A stretch of 52,240 nucleotides of DNA from positions 1-52,240 of the forward strand of contig JAIPCJ010000009.1 in the NCBI GenBank assembly GCA_021738245.1, written 5' to 3'. Both the position numbers and the translations under genes were made by a program. Below, piece by piece: positions 35,081-49,072 of this stretch; positions within the stretch are counted from its first letter, which is position 1; each line of letters begins with the position of its first letter. Under the pieces are notes generated by a model. The model searched no databases, was not told the DNA's origin, and was given only the letters and a program-made list of their open reading frames with translations. The stretch is from Methylotenera sp. GTDB taxonomy: Bacteria; Pseudomonadota; Gammaproteobacteria; Burkholderiales; Burkholderiaceae_C.

Positions 35081-37642
35081 ATGACCCAGCCCGCTGACTT
35101 CAGCGCCCACACGCCGATGATGGCCCAGTACCTGGGCCTGAAAGCCGACTTCCCGGACACGTTGCTGCTGTACCGGATGGGCGATTTCTACGAAGTCTTC
35201 TACGACGACGCGCGCAAGGCCCATGCCCTGCTCGACATCACCATCACCACCCGGGGCCAAAGCGCGGGCCAGCCGGTGGTCATGGCCGGTGTGCCGGTGC
35301 ATGCGCTGGAGAGCTATCTCGCCAAGCTCATCAAGCTGGGCGAGGCCGTCGCGATTGCGGAGCAGGTGGGCGAGGTGGGCGCCGGCAAGGGGCCGGTGGA
35401 GCGCAAGGTGGTGCGCGTCGTCACGCCGGGCACCATCACCGATACCGAGCTGCTGGCCGACAAGCAGGACGCCGTGCTGCTCAGCGTCAGCGTGCAGGGC
35501 AAGCGCCACGGCATGGCCTGGCTGTCCCTCACGCAGGGCGAGATCGGCCTGGCGGAATGCAGCGACGCCGAGCTGCCCAGCTGGCTGGCGCGGCTGATGC
35601 CCGCCGAGATCCTGGTCAACCGCGAGCAGCAGCCGGCGGCCGTCATGCGCGCGCGGTTCCCCGTCACCAACCGGCCCGCCTGGCAGTTCGACGGCGCCCT
35701 GGGCCAGCGCAAGCTGTGCGAGCAGCTCGGCGTGGCCAATCTGCAGGGTTTCAATGCGCAGGAGCTGGTGCTGGCACACGCCGCCGCCAGCGCGCTGCTG
35801 GCCTTTGCGGAGCACACCCAAGGCCGGGCACTGGCGCATGTGCGAGCCCTGCGCGTGCAGCGGGCCAGCGACCTGCTGGACCTGCCGCCCGCCACCCAAC
35901 GCAACCTGGAGCTGACGCAGACCCTGCGCGGCGAAACCAGCCCCACCCTCTTCTCGCTGCTGGACAGCTGCAAGACCGGCATGGGCAGCCGCATGCTGCG
36001 CCAATGGCTGCTGCACCCCAAGCGCGACCGGGCTGAGGCCATCGGGCGGCATGACGCGATCGACGCGCTGCAGGCTGAGGGCTTCGAGCGGCTGCGCGAA
36101 GCGCTGAAGTCAGTCAGTGACGTCGAGCGCATCGCCGCGCGCATCGCCTTGCGCCAGGTGCGCCCCCGCGAGCTCACCGGCCTGCGCGCCACGCTGCAGG
36201 CGCTGCCTGCGCTGCGCGACGCTACGCCCGCGGCGCTGCGCGACGCGGCACTGAACCCGCCGGACGATATCCTTGATCTGCTCACGCGCGCGATCGCAGC
36301 CGAGCCGGCGCTGCTGCCACGGGATGGTGGCGTCATCGCCGACGGCTTCGACGCCGAGCTGGACGAGCTGCGCGGCATCCAGCAGAACTGCGACGGCTTC
36401 CTGCTCGACCTCGAAACCCGCGAGCGCGCCCGCACCGGCATCGCCAACCTGCGGGTGCAGTTCAACCGGGTGCATGGCTTCTACATCGAGGTCACGCAGG
36501 GCCAGGTCGACAAGGTGCCGATGGACTACCAGCGCCGCCAGACACTGAAGAACGCCGAGCGCTACATCACGCCCGAGCTCAAGGCCTTCGAAGACAAGGC
36601 GCTGTCCGCCCAGGAGCGCTCGCTGACACGCGAGAAACTGTTGTACGAGCAGATCGTCGACGCCCTCATCACGCGCCTGGACCCACTCACCGCCCTCGGT
36701 CGCACACTGGCCGGTCTGGATGTGCTGGCCGCCCTGGCCGAGCGCGCCGCCACACTCAACTGGTGCCGGCCCGAGTTCGTGCCCCATCCCTGCCTGGAGA
36801 TCGAAGCCGGCCGGCACCCGGTGGTACAGGCCCGCCTGGCCGAGACCGGGGGCGCGGAATTCATGCCCAACGACTGCAGGCTCGACGCCCGCACCCGCAT
36901 GCTGGTCATCACTGGCCCGAACATGGGCGGCAAGAGCACCTTCATGCGTCAGGTGGCACTGATCGCACTGCTGGCGGCCATCGGCAGCTATGTGCCGGCC
37001 ACCGCCTGCCGCCTGGGGCCCATGGACGCCATCCACACCCGCATCGGCGCGGCCGACGACCTGGCCAACGCCCAGTCCACCTTCATGCTGGAGATGACCG
37101 AAGGCGCGGCCATATTGCATTCGGCGACCGAGCAGTCGCTGGTGCTGATGGACGAGATCGGCCGCGGCACCTCCACCTTCGACGGCCTCGCCCTGGCTTC
37201 GGCCATCGCCAGCCACCTGCACGACAAGACGCGCGCCTTCACGCTGTTCGCCACGCACTACTTCGAGCTGACCGAGTTCCCGGCCAAGCATTCGATGGCG
37301 CAGAACTGGCACGTGTCGGCGGTGGAAAGCGGGGAGGACATCGTGTTCCTGCACGAGTTGCAGCCCGGGCCGGCCAGCCGCAGCTATGGCGTGCAGGTGG
37401 CCAAGCTGGCCGGCATGCCCGCGGGCCTCGTCCGCCAGGCGCGCGCCACGCTGGAGGCCCTGGAGGCACGCTCGAACGCGGCGGACGACCAGTTCGACCT
37501 GTTCGCCGCGCCCCCGGCGCCACCACCGCTGCCGGAGCCGAGCGAGCTGCTGCAGGCGCTGGACAAGGTCGACCCCGACGCGCTGTCGCCCCGCGAGGCG
37601 CTGGAGGCGCTGTACAAGCTCAAGGCCCTGGCCAAGGGCTGA
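35081..37642 (+). CDS. mutS: DNA mismatch repair protein MutS
   Basis: 853 residues, the normal size. The mismatch-recognition domain opens with [20 protein letters not shown] and [17 protein letters not shown], containing the Phe-x-Glu motif (FYEVF) that contacts the mispair. The clamp and lever regions follow (TRSLTREK-like helices). The ATPase domain has Walker [36 protein letters not shown], Walker [21 protein letters not shown] and [12 protein letters not shown] at 35081 was chosen as the conserved start; an upstream in-frame start lies in the hairpin. Confidence 0.98.
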   Translation: MTQPADFSAHTPMMAQYLGLKADFPDTLLLYRMGDFYEVFYDDARKAHALLDITITTRGQSAGQPVVMAGVPVHALESYLAKLIKLGEAVAIAEQVGEVGAGKGPVERKVVRVVTPGTITDTELLADKQDAVLLSVSVQGKRHGMAWLSLTQGEIGLAECSDAELPSWLARLMPAEILVNREQQPAAVMRARFPVTNRPAWQFDGALGQRKLCEQLGVANLQGFNAQELVLAHAAASALLAFAEHTQGRALAHVRALRVQRASDLLDLPPATQRNLELTQTLRGETSPTLFSLLDSCKTGMGSRMLRQWLLHPKRDRAEAIGRHDAIDALQAEGFERLREALKSVSDVERIAARIALRQVRPRELTGLRATLQALPALRDATPAALRDAALNPPDDILDLLTRAIAAEPALLPRDGGVIADGFDAELDELRGIQQNCDGFLLDLETRERARTGIANLRVQFNRVHGFYIEVTQGQVDKVPMDYQRRQTLKNAERYITPELKAFEDKALSAQERSLTREKLLYEQIVDALITRLDPLTALGRTLAGLDVLAALAERAATLNWCRPEFVPHPCLEIEAGRHPVVQARLAETGGAEFMPNDCRLDARTRMLVITGPNMGGKSTFMRQVALIALLAAIGSYVPATACRLGPMDAIHTRIGAADDLANAQSTFMLEMTEGAAILHSATEQSLVLMDEIGRGTSTFDGLALASAIASHLHDKTRAFTLFATHYFELTEFPAKHSMAQNWHVSAVESGEDIVFLHELQPGPASRSYGVQVAKLAGMPAGLVRQARATLEALEARSNAADDQFDLFAAPPAPPPLPEPSELLQALDKVDPDALSPREALEALYKLKALAKG

Positions 37643-37646
37643 CGGC

Positions 37647-40133
<2,487 letters not shown>

Positions 40134-40134
<1 letters not shown>

Positions 40135-40991
40135 TGGAACTCTGCGGCTACAAGGTCGGCCTCGACCGCCCCTTCTTCCTGATCGCCGGCACCTGCTCCA
40201 TCGAGAGCCTGCAGATGTCGCTGGACGTCGCCAGCCTGCTCAAGGAGGCCTGCGGCGCACTCGGCATCCCGCTGATCTACAAGGGCTCGTTCGACAAGGC
40301 CAATCGGTCGTCGGGCACCTCCAAGCGCGGCGTCGGCATGGATGCCGGCCTCAAGATCCTGGACGAAGTCCGCCGCCAGACCGGCCTGCCCGTGCTGACG
40401 GATGTGCACGACACCACGCAGGTGGCGGACGTGGCCGCCGTGGTCGACGTGCTGCAGACGCCCGCCTTCCTGTGCCGCCAGACCGATTTCATCCGCGCCG
40501 TCGCCCAGAGCGGCAAGCCGGTGAACATCAAGAAGGGCCAGTTCCTCGCGCCGTGGGACATGAAGAACGTCATCGACAAGGCCCGTGCGGCTGCGGCCGA
40601 GGTCGGCCTGTCGGAAGACCGTTTCCTGGCTTGTGAGCGCGGCGTGAGCTTCGGCTACAACAACCTCGTGGCCGACATGACCAGCTTGGCCGAGATGCGC
40701 AACTCGGGCGCCCCGGTGGTGTTCGACGTGACCCACTCGGTGCAGAAGCCCGGCGGCCAGGGCACCACCAGCGGCGGCGCCCGCGAGATGGTGCCGGTGC
40801 TGGCCCGTGCGGGCGTGGGCGTGGGCGTGGCGGGCCTCTTCATGGAGACCCACCCCAACCCGGCCGAGGCCTTCAGCGACGGCCCGAACGCGGTGCCGCT
40901 CAGGCACATGCGCACCCTGCTGGAGCAGCTCGTGGCGCTGGACCGCGTGGTCAAGCAGCAGCCTCTGCTGGAGAACGACTTTTCCTGCTGA
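40134..40991 (+). CDS. kdsA: 3-deoxy-8-phosphooctulonate synthase
   Basis: 285 residues. [20 protein letters not shown] begins the protein, and [44 protein letters not shown] and [16 protein letters not shown] are the conserved TIM-barrel motifs. It condenses arabinose 5-phosphate with PEP to Kdo-8-phosphate for the LPS inner core. The asparagine in FDKANRSS together with CSIE, where a Cys (as in metal-dependent KdsA) may or may not be used, does not settle the metal class. PEP is supplied by eno downstream. Confidence 0.97.
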
Positions 40992-41009
40992 AGGCCAAGA
41001 GCCCCGACC

Positions 41010-41300
41010 ATGCCCAGCGCCTACATCCTCGCCAACGTCACCGTCACCAACCCCGCCCAGTACGAGGACTACCGCAAGTTCTCGAGCATCGCCATGCAGG
41101 TGCATGGCGCCGAGGTCTGCGTGCGCGGTGGCGCTGTCACCGTGTTGGAAGGCGATTGGACGCCCGAGCGCGTGGTGCTGCTCAAGTTCCCGTCGCGCGA
41201 GGCCGCTCAGGCCTTCTACGATTCCGCCGAGTACACCCGCGCCCGCCAGGCCCGCGAGGGCGCGGCGGTGATGCGCATGGTGCTGATCGAAGGCGTCTGA
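41010..41300 (+). CDS. DUF1330 domain protein
   Basis: 96 residues. MPSAYILANVTVTNPAQYED opens a ferredoxin-like fold, followed by YRKFSSIAMQVHGAEVCVRG, VLEGDWTPERVVLLKFPSRE and AAQAFYDSAEYTRARQAREG, all typical of DUF1330, a dimeric alpha/beta-barrel domain of unknown activity. It lies between kdsA and eno and is probably in the same operon. No catalytic residues can be assigned. Confidence 0.9.
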   Translation: MPSAYILANVTVTNPAQYEDYRKFSSIAMQVHGAEVCVRGGAVTVLEGDWTPERVVLLKFPSREAAQAFYDSAEYTRARQAREGAAVMRMVLIEGV

Positions 41301-41333
41301 ACCCCACGAATGTTGTGACGCGGTAACGCCCTC

Positions 41334-41362
41334 TTGGCACACTCACGGCCGACCGAATTTTT
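41334..41362 (+). promoter_or_regulatory. Weak candidate promoter of eno
   Basis: TTGGCA at 41334-41339 is a good -35 box, but the matching -10 (AATTTT or ATTTTT at 41356-41362) is poor. It is offered because eno has an 81-base leader and is expected to be highly expressed. Confidence 0.28.
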
Positions 41363-41381
41363 CACCTCCTGGAGACATTGA

Positions 41382-42668
<1,287 letters not shown>

Positions 42669-42671
42669 GCC

Positions 42672-42959
42672 TTGAAGGTTCTGGCCCTCGTCCTGGCGCT
42701 CTTTCTGATCGCCATCCAAGCCCAGCTCTGGGTGGGCCGGGGCAGCATTCCCTATGTGGCCCACCTCCGGGAGGAGGTGGCTGCCGCCCACGCCGAGAAC
42801 GACAAGGCGCGGGCGCGCAACGCCCAGCTCCAGGCCGAACTGCGTGACCTGCGCGAAGGCCTGGAGATGGTGGAAGAGAAAGCCCGCTTCGAGCTGGGCA
42901 TGATCAAGACCGACGAAGTCTTCGTGCCGGTCGTGGCCGCGTCGGGCACCCGCCGCTGA
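42672..42959 (+). CDS. ftsB: Cell division protein FtsB
   Basis: 95 residues starting at TTG, three bases after the eno stop. A short cytoplasmic start and one membrane helix (VLALVLALFLIAIQAQLWV) are followed by GRGSIPYVAHLREEVAAAHA, a coiled coil (ENDKARARNAQLQAELRDLR) and EGLEMVEEKARFELGMIKTD with EVFV, the FtsB layout. It joins FtsL and FtsQ in the divisome. Enolase-ftsB is a conserved pair. The stop overlaps the pnuC ATG (TGATG). Confidence 0.94.
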   Translation: MKVLALVLALFLIAIQAQLWVGRGSIPYVAHLREEVAAAHAENDKARARNAQLQAELRDLREGLEMVEEKARFELGMIKTDEVFVPVVAASGTRR

Positions 42960-43582
42960 TGTGGGCCTCTGCCTGGGCGGCGCTGCTCGCGCCGGCCTTC
43001 AGCGCCTTCGGCAGCCCCATCTCCTGGCTGGAGCTGGTGGCCTTTGTGCTGGCCGTCTGGATGGTGATCTGCAATATGCGGGTGCACCTGCTGGCCTGGC
43101 CGCTGGCCTTCATCAGCTCGCTGATGTATTTCGCGCTTTTCTGGGACGGCAAGCTCTACGGCGAGGCGGCACTGCAGCTGGTGTTCGCCACACTCGCCGT
43201 GTGGGGCTGGTGGCAGTGGCGCTTCGGGCGCACCCGCCAGGGTGAGGTGCTGACCGTGCGGCGCCTGGGCTGGCGCGGGCTGTTGCGCCCGGTGCTGCTC
43301 ACGCTCGCGGCCTGGCCGCTGCTCGGTGTGTTCCTGTCTCGCGCCACCGACAGCCCCCTGCCCTACTGGGACGCCTTCCCCACCGTGGCCAGCCTGCTGG
43401 GCCAGTGGCTGCTGGCGCGCAAGTACGAGGAAAACTGGCCCACGTGGATCGTCGTCAACGCGGTCAGCGTCGTGCTGTTCGGCTTCAAGGGCTATTGGCT
43501 GACGGTCGTCCTGTACGCAGGCTTCATCCCGATGAGCATCATCGGCTGGCGTGCCTGGCGCCGAGCCGGGAGCGTCGCTTGA
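42959..43582 (+). CDS. pnuC: Nicotinamide riboside transporter PnuC
   Basis: 207 residues with about seven membrane helices. ISWLELVAFVLAVWMVICNM, WPLAFISSLMYFALFWDGKL and YGEAALQLVFATLAVWGWWQ with WRFGR are the typical Trp-rich PnuC motifs, and VVNAVSVVLFGFKGYWLTVV lies near the end. It imports nicotinamide riboside by facilitated diffusion, which works only if the riboside is phosphorylated inside; the next gene encodes such a kinase and overlaps by 4 bases. Confidence 0.93.
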   Translation: MWASAWAALLAPAFSAFGSPISWLELVAFVLAVWMVICNMRVHLLAWPLAFISSLMYFALFWDGKLYGEAALQLVFATLAVWGWWQWRFGRTRQGEVLTVRRLGWRGLLRPVLLTLAAWPLLGVFLSRATDSPLPYWDAFPTVASLLGQWLLARKYEENWPTWIVVNAVSVVLFGFKGYWLTVVLYAGFIPMSIIGWRAWRRAGSVA

Positions 43583-44097
43583 GCCGCATCGTGGCGCTGG
43601 TGGGCGCCGAATGCACCGGCAAGTCGACACTGGCCGAAGCCCTCGCCGCACGCTTCTCGGCGGGCCTGGTGACCGAGTACCTGCGCGAGTGGTGCGACAC
43701 CCACGGCCGCACGCCGCAGCAGCACGAGCAGGCCCACATTGCGGCGGAGCAGGCCCGCCGCATCGAAGCGGCGGCAAAGGCGCATGCCCTGGTGGTCTGC
43801 GACACCACACCGCTGATCACGGCCCTCTGCAGCCAGCACTATTTCCACGACGACTCGCTGCTGGCTGGCGCCGTTGACTTCCAACGCGGCTGCGACCTGA
43901 CCCTGCTCTGCGCCCCCGACCTGCCCTGGCAGCCTGACGGCATCCAGCGCGACGGCCCGGCGGTACGCGCCGCCTTCGATGCCAGGTTGCGGCGAGCTCT
44001 GGCCTCGCACGACCTGGCCTGGGTGGACATCACCGGCCAGGACGACGCCCGCCTGCAGCAGGCCATCACGGCGCTTCAGCGGCCCAGCAGCAAGTAG
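43579..44097 (+). CDS. NadR-type ribosylnicotinamide kinase (AAA family ATPase)
   Basis: 172 residues from a TTG start that overlaps the pnuC stop (TTGA). IVALVGAECTGKSTLAEALA is the P-loop, VTEYLREWCDTHG a family motif of the NadR kinase domain, VVCDTTPLITALCSQHYFHD the Walker B region, and LPWQPDGIQRDGPAVRAAFD the lid. It has neither the adenylyltransferase nor the HTH domain of full NadR. It probably traps nicotinamide riboside as NMN for NAD salvage. The last 22 bases overlap the convergent unknown gene. Confidence 0.88.
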   Translation: MSRIVALVGAECTGKSTLAEALAARFSAGLVTEYLREWCDTHGRTPQQHEQAHIAAEQARRIEAAAKAHALVVCDTTPLITALCSQHYFHDDSLLAGAVDFQRGCDLTLLCAPDLPWQPDGIQRDGPAVRAAFDARLRRALASHDLAWVDITGQDDARLQQAITALQRPSSK

Positions 44098-47000
44098 TCG
44101 AACAGCTGCGTGCCGCCGGCCCCGCCCAGCGGCACCAGCATGGCCTTGAGCAGGGGTTGATCGAAGAAGGAGGCGAAGGCGCCCTCCGTCTCGTTCTCGA
44201 CCTGCGCGATGAGGCGCTTGAACGGTTCCACCAGGTCGGCCCTCGGCTTGCCGCTGCCGGCCAGCCAGCGCAGGTCTGCCTGCATGGAGGCGAGCGCGCG
44301 GCGCCGCGTGTTCTCGGCTGCCTGCTTCAACAGCAGCGTGAGACCGATCAGCACCGCCACATAGAAGCTCACGCCCACGGCGATGGCGGGCGTCAATGCC
44401 CAGTTGTCGAACAGGCGGCTTCGCGCGACCACCAGCAAGGCCAGTACCACAAAGGGCCAGACCACGAGCCGAGCGACCGGCGCGCTGCGCCGGGCCACCA
44501 CCCGCACGTCGATCCAGTCATCCAGCAGTGTGTGCACGGTGAAGTCATCGCCACCTTCGGCGGCCGTTCGACCCCGGTCCTGCGGCCGCGCCGCAAAGCG
44601 CTCGGCCCACAGCGCCGCATGCTCGGAGCCCAGCGCGCGAGCCACGCTCTGGACGGTGGCCTCCGGGTAGTAACTCCGCCCGGCGTTGAGGTGTTTCACA
44701 AATCGGTAGAGCAGCGTGATGGAGTCAGCCACTGTCACGATCAGCAGCGGCAACAGAAACAGCAGCGCGTACAGCCCCGCAGCCACCAGATGCCGGTGCG
44801 ACGGCCCCCGCACCGGCACTGCGGGCACCTGCAGGCCGTTGACGCTGATGAAGATCAACAGCACGACCGCCACCGTCAGCCCGTACCAGAAGGTGCAGCG
44901 CACCACCCGCGGCAGGGGTCCGCCGCGTTCGCCATACTCGGCCCAGAGCACCTTGAAGTCGCAGCTGAAGCCGACCCCTGGGCGCCAGAACAGCACGCTG
45001 CCGCGGTCCCACCAGTCCCGCAACAGGCGCCCCACCTGCGCGTGCACGACCGGCGGCTCCAGCGCCAGCCAGCGTGAGTCCTGCCACAGGCGGCGCTGCG
45101 CATCCGCCCAGGCCCAATCGAGGGTCCACAGGATGAGGAAGAGCCCCAGCAGGTGGATGAGGTGCGAAGGCCAGGCGCTGACGCCTTCCAGCCAGACCAT
45201 GGGCTCGCAACGCTCGCAAGGCCGCCCGCCGGCCCCCAACGGGCCGGGCCAGATGAACTCCACCAGGCTGGCCAGCAGAAAGGCCAGCAACGCGGCATGC
45301 AGCACGACCAGCAGCAGCGTGGTCGGTGCCAGCGGCGCCCGGCCACCACCGCCCCGCCCCGGCCGCAGCACGCCGGCCGCCTGGCGCAAGGCCGGCGTGC
45401 CCGGCCACACGAACAGCCCGCCCAGCACCACGCCCGCCACCGCCAGCGCGACCGATACGCGACCCGCCAGGCTGCCCTGCGGGGCCGCGTTCAGTGCATA
45501 GCCCGCCAACGGCACCGGGACCGAGCGACCGATCTCGTAGACCGAGGGCTCGCTCAGCGCGGCGCGCAGCGCCTCGCGTTCTGCATCACGACACGCCTCG
45601 TTGCGGCAGCCCGCCCGGCGCGCGGCGGCATAGGTGCTGGTCTGGTAGTTGTCCCGCAGCGGTGGTGTGCCCGCCTGCAGATCGAACTGACCGGGCGGCG
45701 CGGGGTAGAACGCCAGCGGCAGGCTGCTGGCCACGACCAGGTTGCGCGTGAAGGCCTGGGTGCGTGGGTGCAGGTAGCGCGCATCCATGTCGGTCGTGAA
45801 GAACATCCGGTCAGAGAAGTCCTCATGCAAGGCCTGCAGCACCAGCAGCTTGTCGTGCACATCGTTCGCCAGGATGCCAATGGCCCCGATGGGCGAGAAG
45901 TGCGGGTCCGTCTCGCTCTGCTTCAGCTGGGCCCCGAGCCGGCGCAGGTAGTCAAGCTGGTCGCGGCTCTCGGGCCACTCCAGCGTCGGCTGGGTCTTGG
46001 GCGACGTGGGCGCCGCGACGGCCGCGCCATCCTTGGTCGTCGCGCCATCGATGCCGCGAAAGAAGTAGATCACCTGCAACTGCTTCGCCTGCGCCTTCGG
46101 CAACGCTTCGGCGATCCTGCTGACCAGGGCCTGCGCGTAGATCGAGTCCCGCTCTGCCACCAGCACGATGCGCCCCGCGGTGCGGGACAGGCGCAACTGC
46201 AGCTCGGCCATCAGGCGCTGGATGAGGTCGGCGTCGTCGCCCACCGTGCGCTCCATGCGCACCGGATGCTGCACCGGGTCGTCGCCCGTCAGGCGGCTGA
46301 ACTGGTGGCTGAGGAAGCGGTCCAGGCTTTGGCGCCCGAGGTCCCCCAGCAGTTGGTCTTTGGCATCGAGCTCGGCCAGGATGGAGATCGGTGCGGTGGA
46401 GGCCGAGTTGTAGAACCTGGCGCGCGACAGCAGCCGGTAGCCGTTGAGCACATCAGGTGGCAGGCCGTCGCCCACACGGGTGTCGCGGGTCGCACAAAGC
46501 GTGGCGTCTTCCAGGGCCCGCTTGCTGCGGCGGATGCCATCCACGTTGTTCAGCTCGGCCGCGCAGCGCAGGTCTCGCAGCGCCGTGCGCAGCGCGTCGG
46601 TCGACGAGGGCCCGATCACCGCCAGCCGGGGCAGGCTCGGGCTGTCCACCTTGCGGCGGCCCGCCGCATCCCGTGCAGCACTGCCCATCAGCTGATCGAC
46701 GAGCCTGGCGAGCGCATCGAGCTTGCGCAGCGGGAGCGAGCTCTCGTCAACCCACAGCACCGCGATGCGGCTGTACCGCGCCGGGTTCGGCTCCGGCTGG
46801 ACGCCGCTGGCCGAGAGGCTACGCTGCTCTCTCAGCGACAGCAGCTCATACGGCACCACGTAGTTGCCACGTGCCGCGCCGGGATCCTTGGTCACGGCGG
46901 TGGACGACAGCAGGCCGGGCGCCAGCAGGTCGAACTCCAGCAGGCTCAGGCGCTCGGCGTTGTCGGGCATGTAGCCCTGGGCGAGCAGGCCGGCCAGGGT

Positions 47001-47435
47001 GGCATACCGGATGCGGCGCCGGGCCTCCTCGGCACCGACGAAATCGGCGCCCGGCATCAGGCCGAGCAGGATCAGGGTGTCGTCGAGCACCTTGTCATGG
47101 TCGTCATCCAGGCGCGCGGCAAACTGCAAGGGGTTGCGCGCGGCAGCCACGCGACTCTCACAGTCGATATCCAGCCGGGCGGGCCCCTGCTTGCGAAGCC
47201 GATCACAGCGCTCGGAGCGCTCGACCTCGTAGCGGCGCAGCGCCGCAAACGGGTCTTCCCACAGCCGCGCGTTGACCTCCAGATCCGGGTCCAGCGGCGT
47301 CTGGGCACGCGCCTTTTCGGCGGGCCTCAGCGCATCGAAGGCATGCGGCACGAGCTGGGTGCTGGCCACAAAGGCCAGCAGCACCGCGACGCTCGCCCAC
47401 GGAAAGCTGCCCAGACCACCCTTGGAATCCGCCAT
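44076..47435 (-). CDS. Unknown large membrane protein with receptor-like ectodomain
   Basis: 1119 residues. One membrane helix (about 12-30) precedes a large non-membrane region (31-655); seven more helices follow (about 658-677, 704-729, 758-776, 849-868, 882-909, 988-1007, 1014-1036). Within the large region, YSRIAVLWVDESS, LPRLAVIGPSSTDALRTAL, RIVLVAERDSIYAQALVSRI, IGAIGILANDVHDKLLVLQA and FFTTDMDARYLHP recall alternating strands and helices of type 1 periplasmic-binding folds. A loop holds CERC (740-743). No catalytic domain is recognised. The ATG follows a strong AGGAGG site. It is alone on its transcript, or follows hslO on the same strand. The role is unknown; sensing is inferred. Confidence 0.8.
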   Translation of the reverse strand: MADSKGGLGSFPWASVAVLLAFVASTQLVPHAFDALRPAEKARAQTPLDPDLEVNARLWEDPFAALRRYEVERSERCDRLRKQGPARLDIDCESRVAAARNPLQFAARLDDDHDKVLDDTLILLGLMPGADFVGAEEARRRIRYATLAGLLAQGYMPDNAERLSLLEFDLLAPGLLSSTAVTKDPGAARGNYVVPYELLSLREQRSLSASGVQPEPNPARYSRIAVLWVDESSLPLRKLDALARLVDQLMGSAARDAAGRRKVDSPSLPRLAVIGPSSTDALRTALRDLRCAAELNNVDGIRRSKRALEDATLCATRDTRVGDGLPPDVLNGYRLLSRARFYNSASTAPISILAELDAKDQLLGDLGRQSLDRFLSHQFSRLTGDDPVQHPVRMERTVGDDADLIQRLMAELQLRLSRTAGRIVLVAERDSIYAQALVSRIAEALPKAQAKQLQVIYFFRGIDGATTKDGAAVAAPTSPKTQPTLEWPESRDQLDYLRRLGAQLKQSETDPHFSPIGAIGILANDVHDKLLVLQALHEDFSDRMFFTTDMDARYLHPRTQAFTRNLVVASSLPLAFYPAPPGQFDLQAGTPPLRDNYQTSTYAAARRAGCRNEACRDAEREALRAALSEPSVYEIGRSVPVPLAGYALNAAPQGSLAGRVSVALAVAGVVLGGLFVWPGTPALRQAAGVLRPGRGGGGRAPLAPTTLLLVVLHAALLAFLLASLVEFIWPGPLGAGGRPCERCEPMVWLEGVSAWPSHLIHLLGLFLILWTLDWAWADAQRRLWQDSRWLALEPPVVHAQVGRLLRDWWDRGSVLFWRPGVGFSCDFKVLWAEYGERGGPLPRVVRCTFWYGLTVAVVLLIFISVNGLQVPAVPVRGPSHRHLVAAGLYALLFLLPLLIVTVADSITLLYRFVKHLNAGRSYYPEATVQSVARALGSEHAALWAERFAARPQDRGRTAAEGGDDFTVHTLLDDWIDVRVVARRSAPVARLVVWPFVVLALLVVARSRLFDNWALTPAIAVGVSFYVAVLIGLTLLLKQAAENTRRRALASMQADLRWLAGSGKPRADLVEPFKRLIAQVENETEGAFASFFDQPLLKAMLVPLGGAGGTQLFDYLLLGR

Positions 47436-47546
47436 CCCGCGCCCCCTCCTGAGGGCCAGGAAGGCCCCACGGCAAAGGTCTCAGGCGGCGGGGTCAGCGT
47501 CAATCACCAAGCTGGAAAACATCCTCACAACGCATGAGGCGGGCGG

Positions 47547-48509
47547 TCATTGCAGGGTCGAGGCGGTGCCACCTTCGGGCTGCTGACCGGCCGGCGTGAA
47601 GAGCGCGCCCACATCGACCGCATCGAACCGGTAGTGCCGGCCGCAGAAGTCGCAGCCGATCTCCACCTCGCCCCGCTCGGCCAGCACGCTGTCGACCTCC
47701 TCGCGCCCCAGGCCCAGCAGCATCTGGCCCACGCGCTCACGCGAGCAGGTACAGGCAAAACGCGGCGCCTGCGGCTCGAAGCGGGTGACCTGCTCCTCCC
47801 AGAACAGGCGGCGCAGCACGGTGTCGGCGTCCAGCGTGAGCAGCTCGTCGGCCGTCAGCGTGCCGGCCAGGATGCTGATGCGATTGAAGGCATCGGACAG
47901 GCCGATGTCATCCTCGTTCTTGCGCCCCTCCAGGTTGCCCTCGCCTTCCACGGGCAGACGCTGGATCAGCAGGCCGGCCGCGATCTCGCCATTGGCGGCG
48001 AGCACCAGCTTGGTGTCGAGTTGCTCGGGCTGCAGGATGGAGTGGTCCAGGACCTCGCTGACCTGCTGCAGCGGCTCACGCTGGTCGCCGTGCAGCGGGA
48101 CCACGCCTTGGTAGGGCTGCTGGCCGGGCAACTTGTCCTTGGGATCGAGCGTGATCGCGCAGCGGCCCTGGCCGTTGACGTTGACCATGGCTTCCAGCGT
48201 GGCGCCCGGAGGGACTTCACCGACGCAATTGGCCGTGGTGCGGAAGGCGAGATCCGGCTGCACCTCTGCCACGGCCACCTTGACCGGCCCGTCGCCGAAG
48301 ATCTGCAGCACCACCGCGCCGTTGAACTTGATGTTGGCCTGCATCAGCACGGCCGCGGCGCTCATCTGGCCGAGCAGGTCACGCAGCTCCGGCGGGTACT
48401 CCTGGCCGGGCTCGCGCCGCGCCAGCACCTCCTGCCAGGCGTCGGTCAGCCGCACCAGCATGCCGCGCACGGGCAGGCCATCGAACAGGAACTTGTGCAA
48501 TTCGCTCAT
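47547..48509 (-). CDS. hslO: Redox-regulated chaperone Hsp33
   Basis: 320 residues. [20 protein letters not shown] and RAT-like strands begin the protein; [20 protein letters not shown] and [11 protein letters not shown] lie mid-protein. The C-terminal redox switch shows the zinc cysteines CTC ([13 protein letters not shown]) and CxxC ([12 protein letters not shown]). Oxidation releases zinc and switches on holdase activity. The start overlaps the carbonic anhydrase gene by 4 bases, so both are in one operon. Confidence 0.96.
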   Translation of the reverse strand: MSELHKFLFDGLPVRGMLVRLTDAWQEVLARREPGQEYPPELRDLLGQMSAAAVLMQANIKFNGAVVLQIFGDGPVKVAVAEVQPDLAFRTTANCVGEVPPGATLEAMVNVNGQGRCAITLDPKDKLPGQQPYQGVVPLHGDQREPLQQVSEVLDHSILQPEQLDTKLVLAANGEIAAGLLIQRLPVEGEGNLEGRKNEDDIGLSDAFNRISILAGTLTADELLTLDADTVLRRLFWEEQVTRFEPQAPRFACTCSRERVGQMLLGLGREEVDSVLAERGEVEIGCDFCGRHYRFDAVDVGALFTPAGQQPEGGTASTLQ

Positions 48510-49030
48510 CGGATTCTTTTCAGGCCGGCGACATAGCGGCGGCCATTGTTGATGTAGTGGGCGGCGCTGGCCTTCAGGCCGGCCTTCTGCGCGTCGGTCA
48601 ACTCGCGCACGACCTTGGCGGGGGCACCGACGATCAGCGAGCCGTCAGGGAACTCCTTGCCCTCGGTCACCAGCGCGCCGGCGCCGACGATGCAATTGCG
48701 GCCGATGCGGGCACCATTCAAGACCACCGCGCCGATGCCGATGAGGCTTTCGTCACCAATGGTGCAGCCATGCAGCATGACCTGGTGACCCACCGTCACG
48801 TTTTCGCCGATGACGAGCGGAAAGCCGGTGTCGGCATGCAGCACCGAGCCGTCCTGGATGTTGCTGCCCGCGCCGATGGTGAGGGTGTCGCTGTCGCCGC
48901 GCAGCACGGCGTTGAACCAGACGCTCACCTGCTCACCCAACGTCACGCGGCCGATGACTGCGGCGCTGTCGGCAACGAAAGCCGTGTCGGCCACGTCGGG
49001 GATGTGCTCGTCGAGCTGGTAGATCGCCAT
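48506..49030 (-). CDS. Gamma-carbonic anhydrase family protein (YrdA-like)
   Basis: 174 residues. [20 protein letters not shown] opens a left-handed beta-helix made of hexapeptide repeats ([30 protein letters not shown]). The three metal-binding histidines are visible in VLHADTG, VGHQVML and LHGCTIGD. The family is usually called gamma-carbonic anhydrase, but many such proteins have weak or no activity. It lies directly upstream of hslO with a 4-base overlap and is divergent from the DUF455 gene. Confidence 0.92.
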   Translation of the reverse strand: MAIYQLDEHIPDVADTAFVADSAAVIGRVTLGEQVSVWFNAVLRGDSDTLTIGAGSNIQDGSVLHADTGFPLVIGENVTVGHQVMLHGCTIGDESLIGIGAVVLNGARIGRNCIVGAGALVTEGKEFPDGSLIVGAPAKVVRELTDAQKAGLKASAAHYINNGRRYVAGLKRIR

Positions 49031-49072
49031 CGCGGGCCTCCCTGCAAAAGGCCGGATTCTAAAATTGGGCGA

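Noticed and set aside
44076-47435. Calling the 1119-residue protein an amino-acid ABC transporter component
   Set aside because: It has a binding-protein-like region but no ATPase, no LivH/LivM signature and no ABC partners nearby.
45153-47537. 794-residue frame on the + strand opposite the 1119-residue gene
   Set aside because: It is rich in Gln/Arg/Gly with no hydrophobic pattern, as expected of an antisense shadow. The minus-strand protein has a good ribosome site and clear membrane helices.
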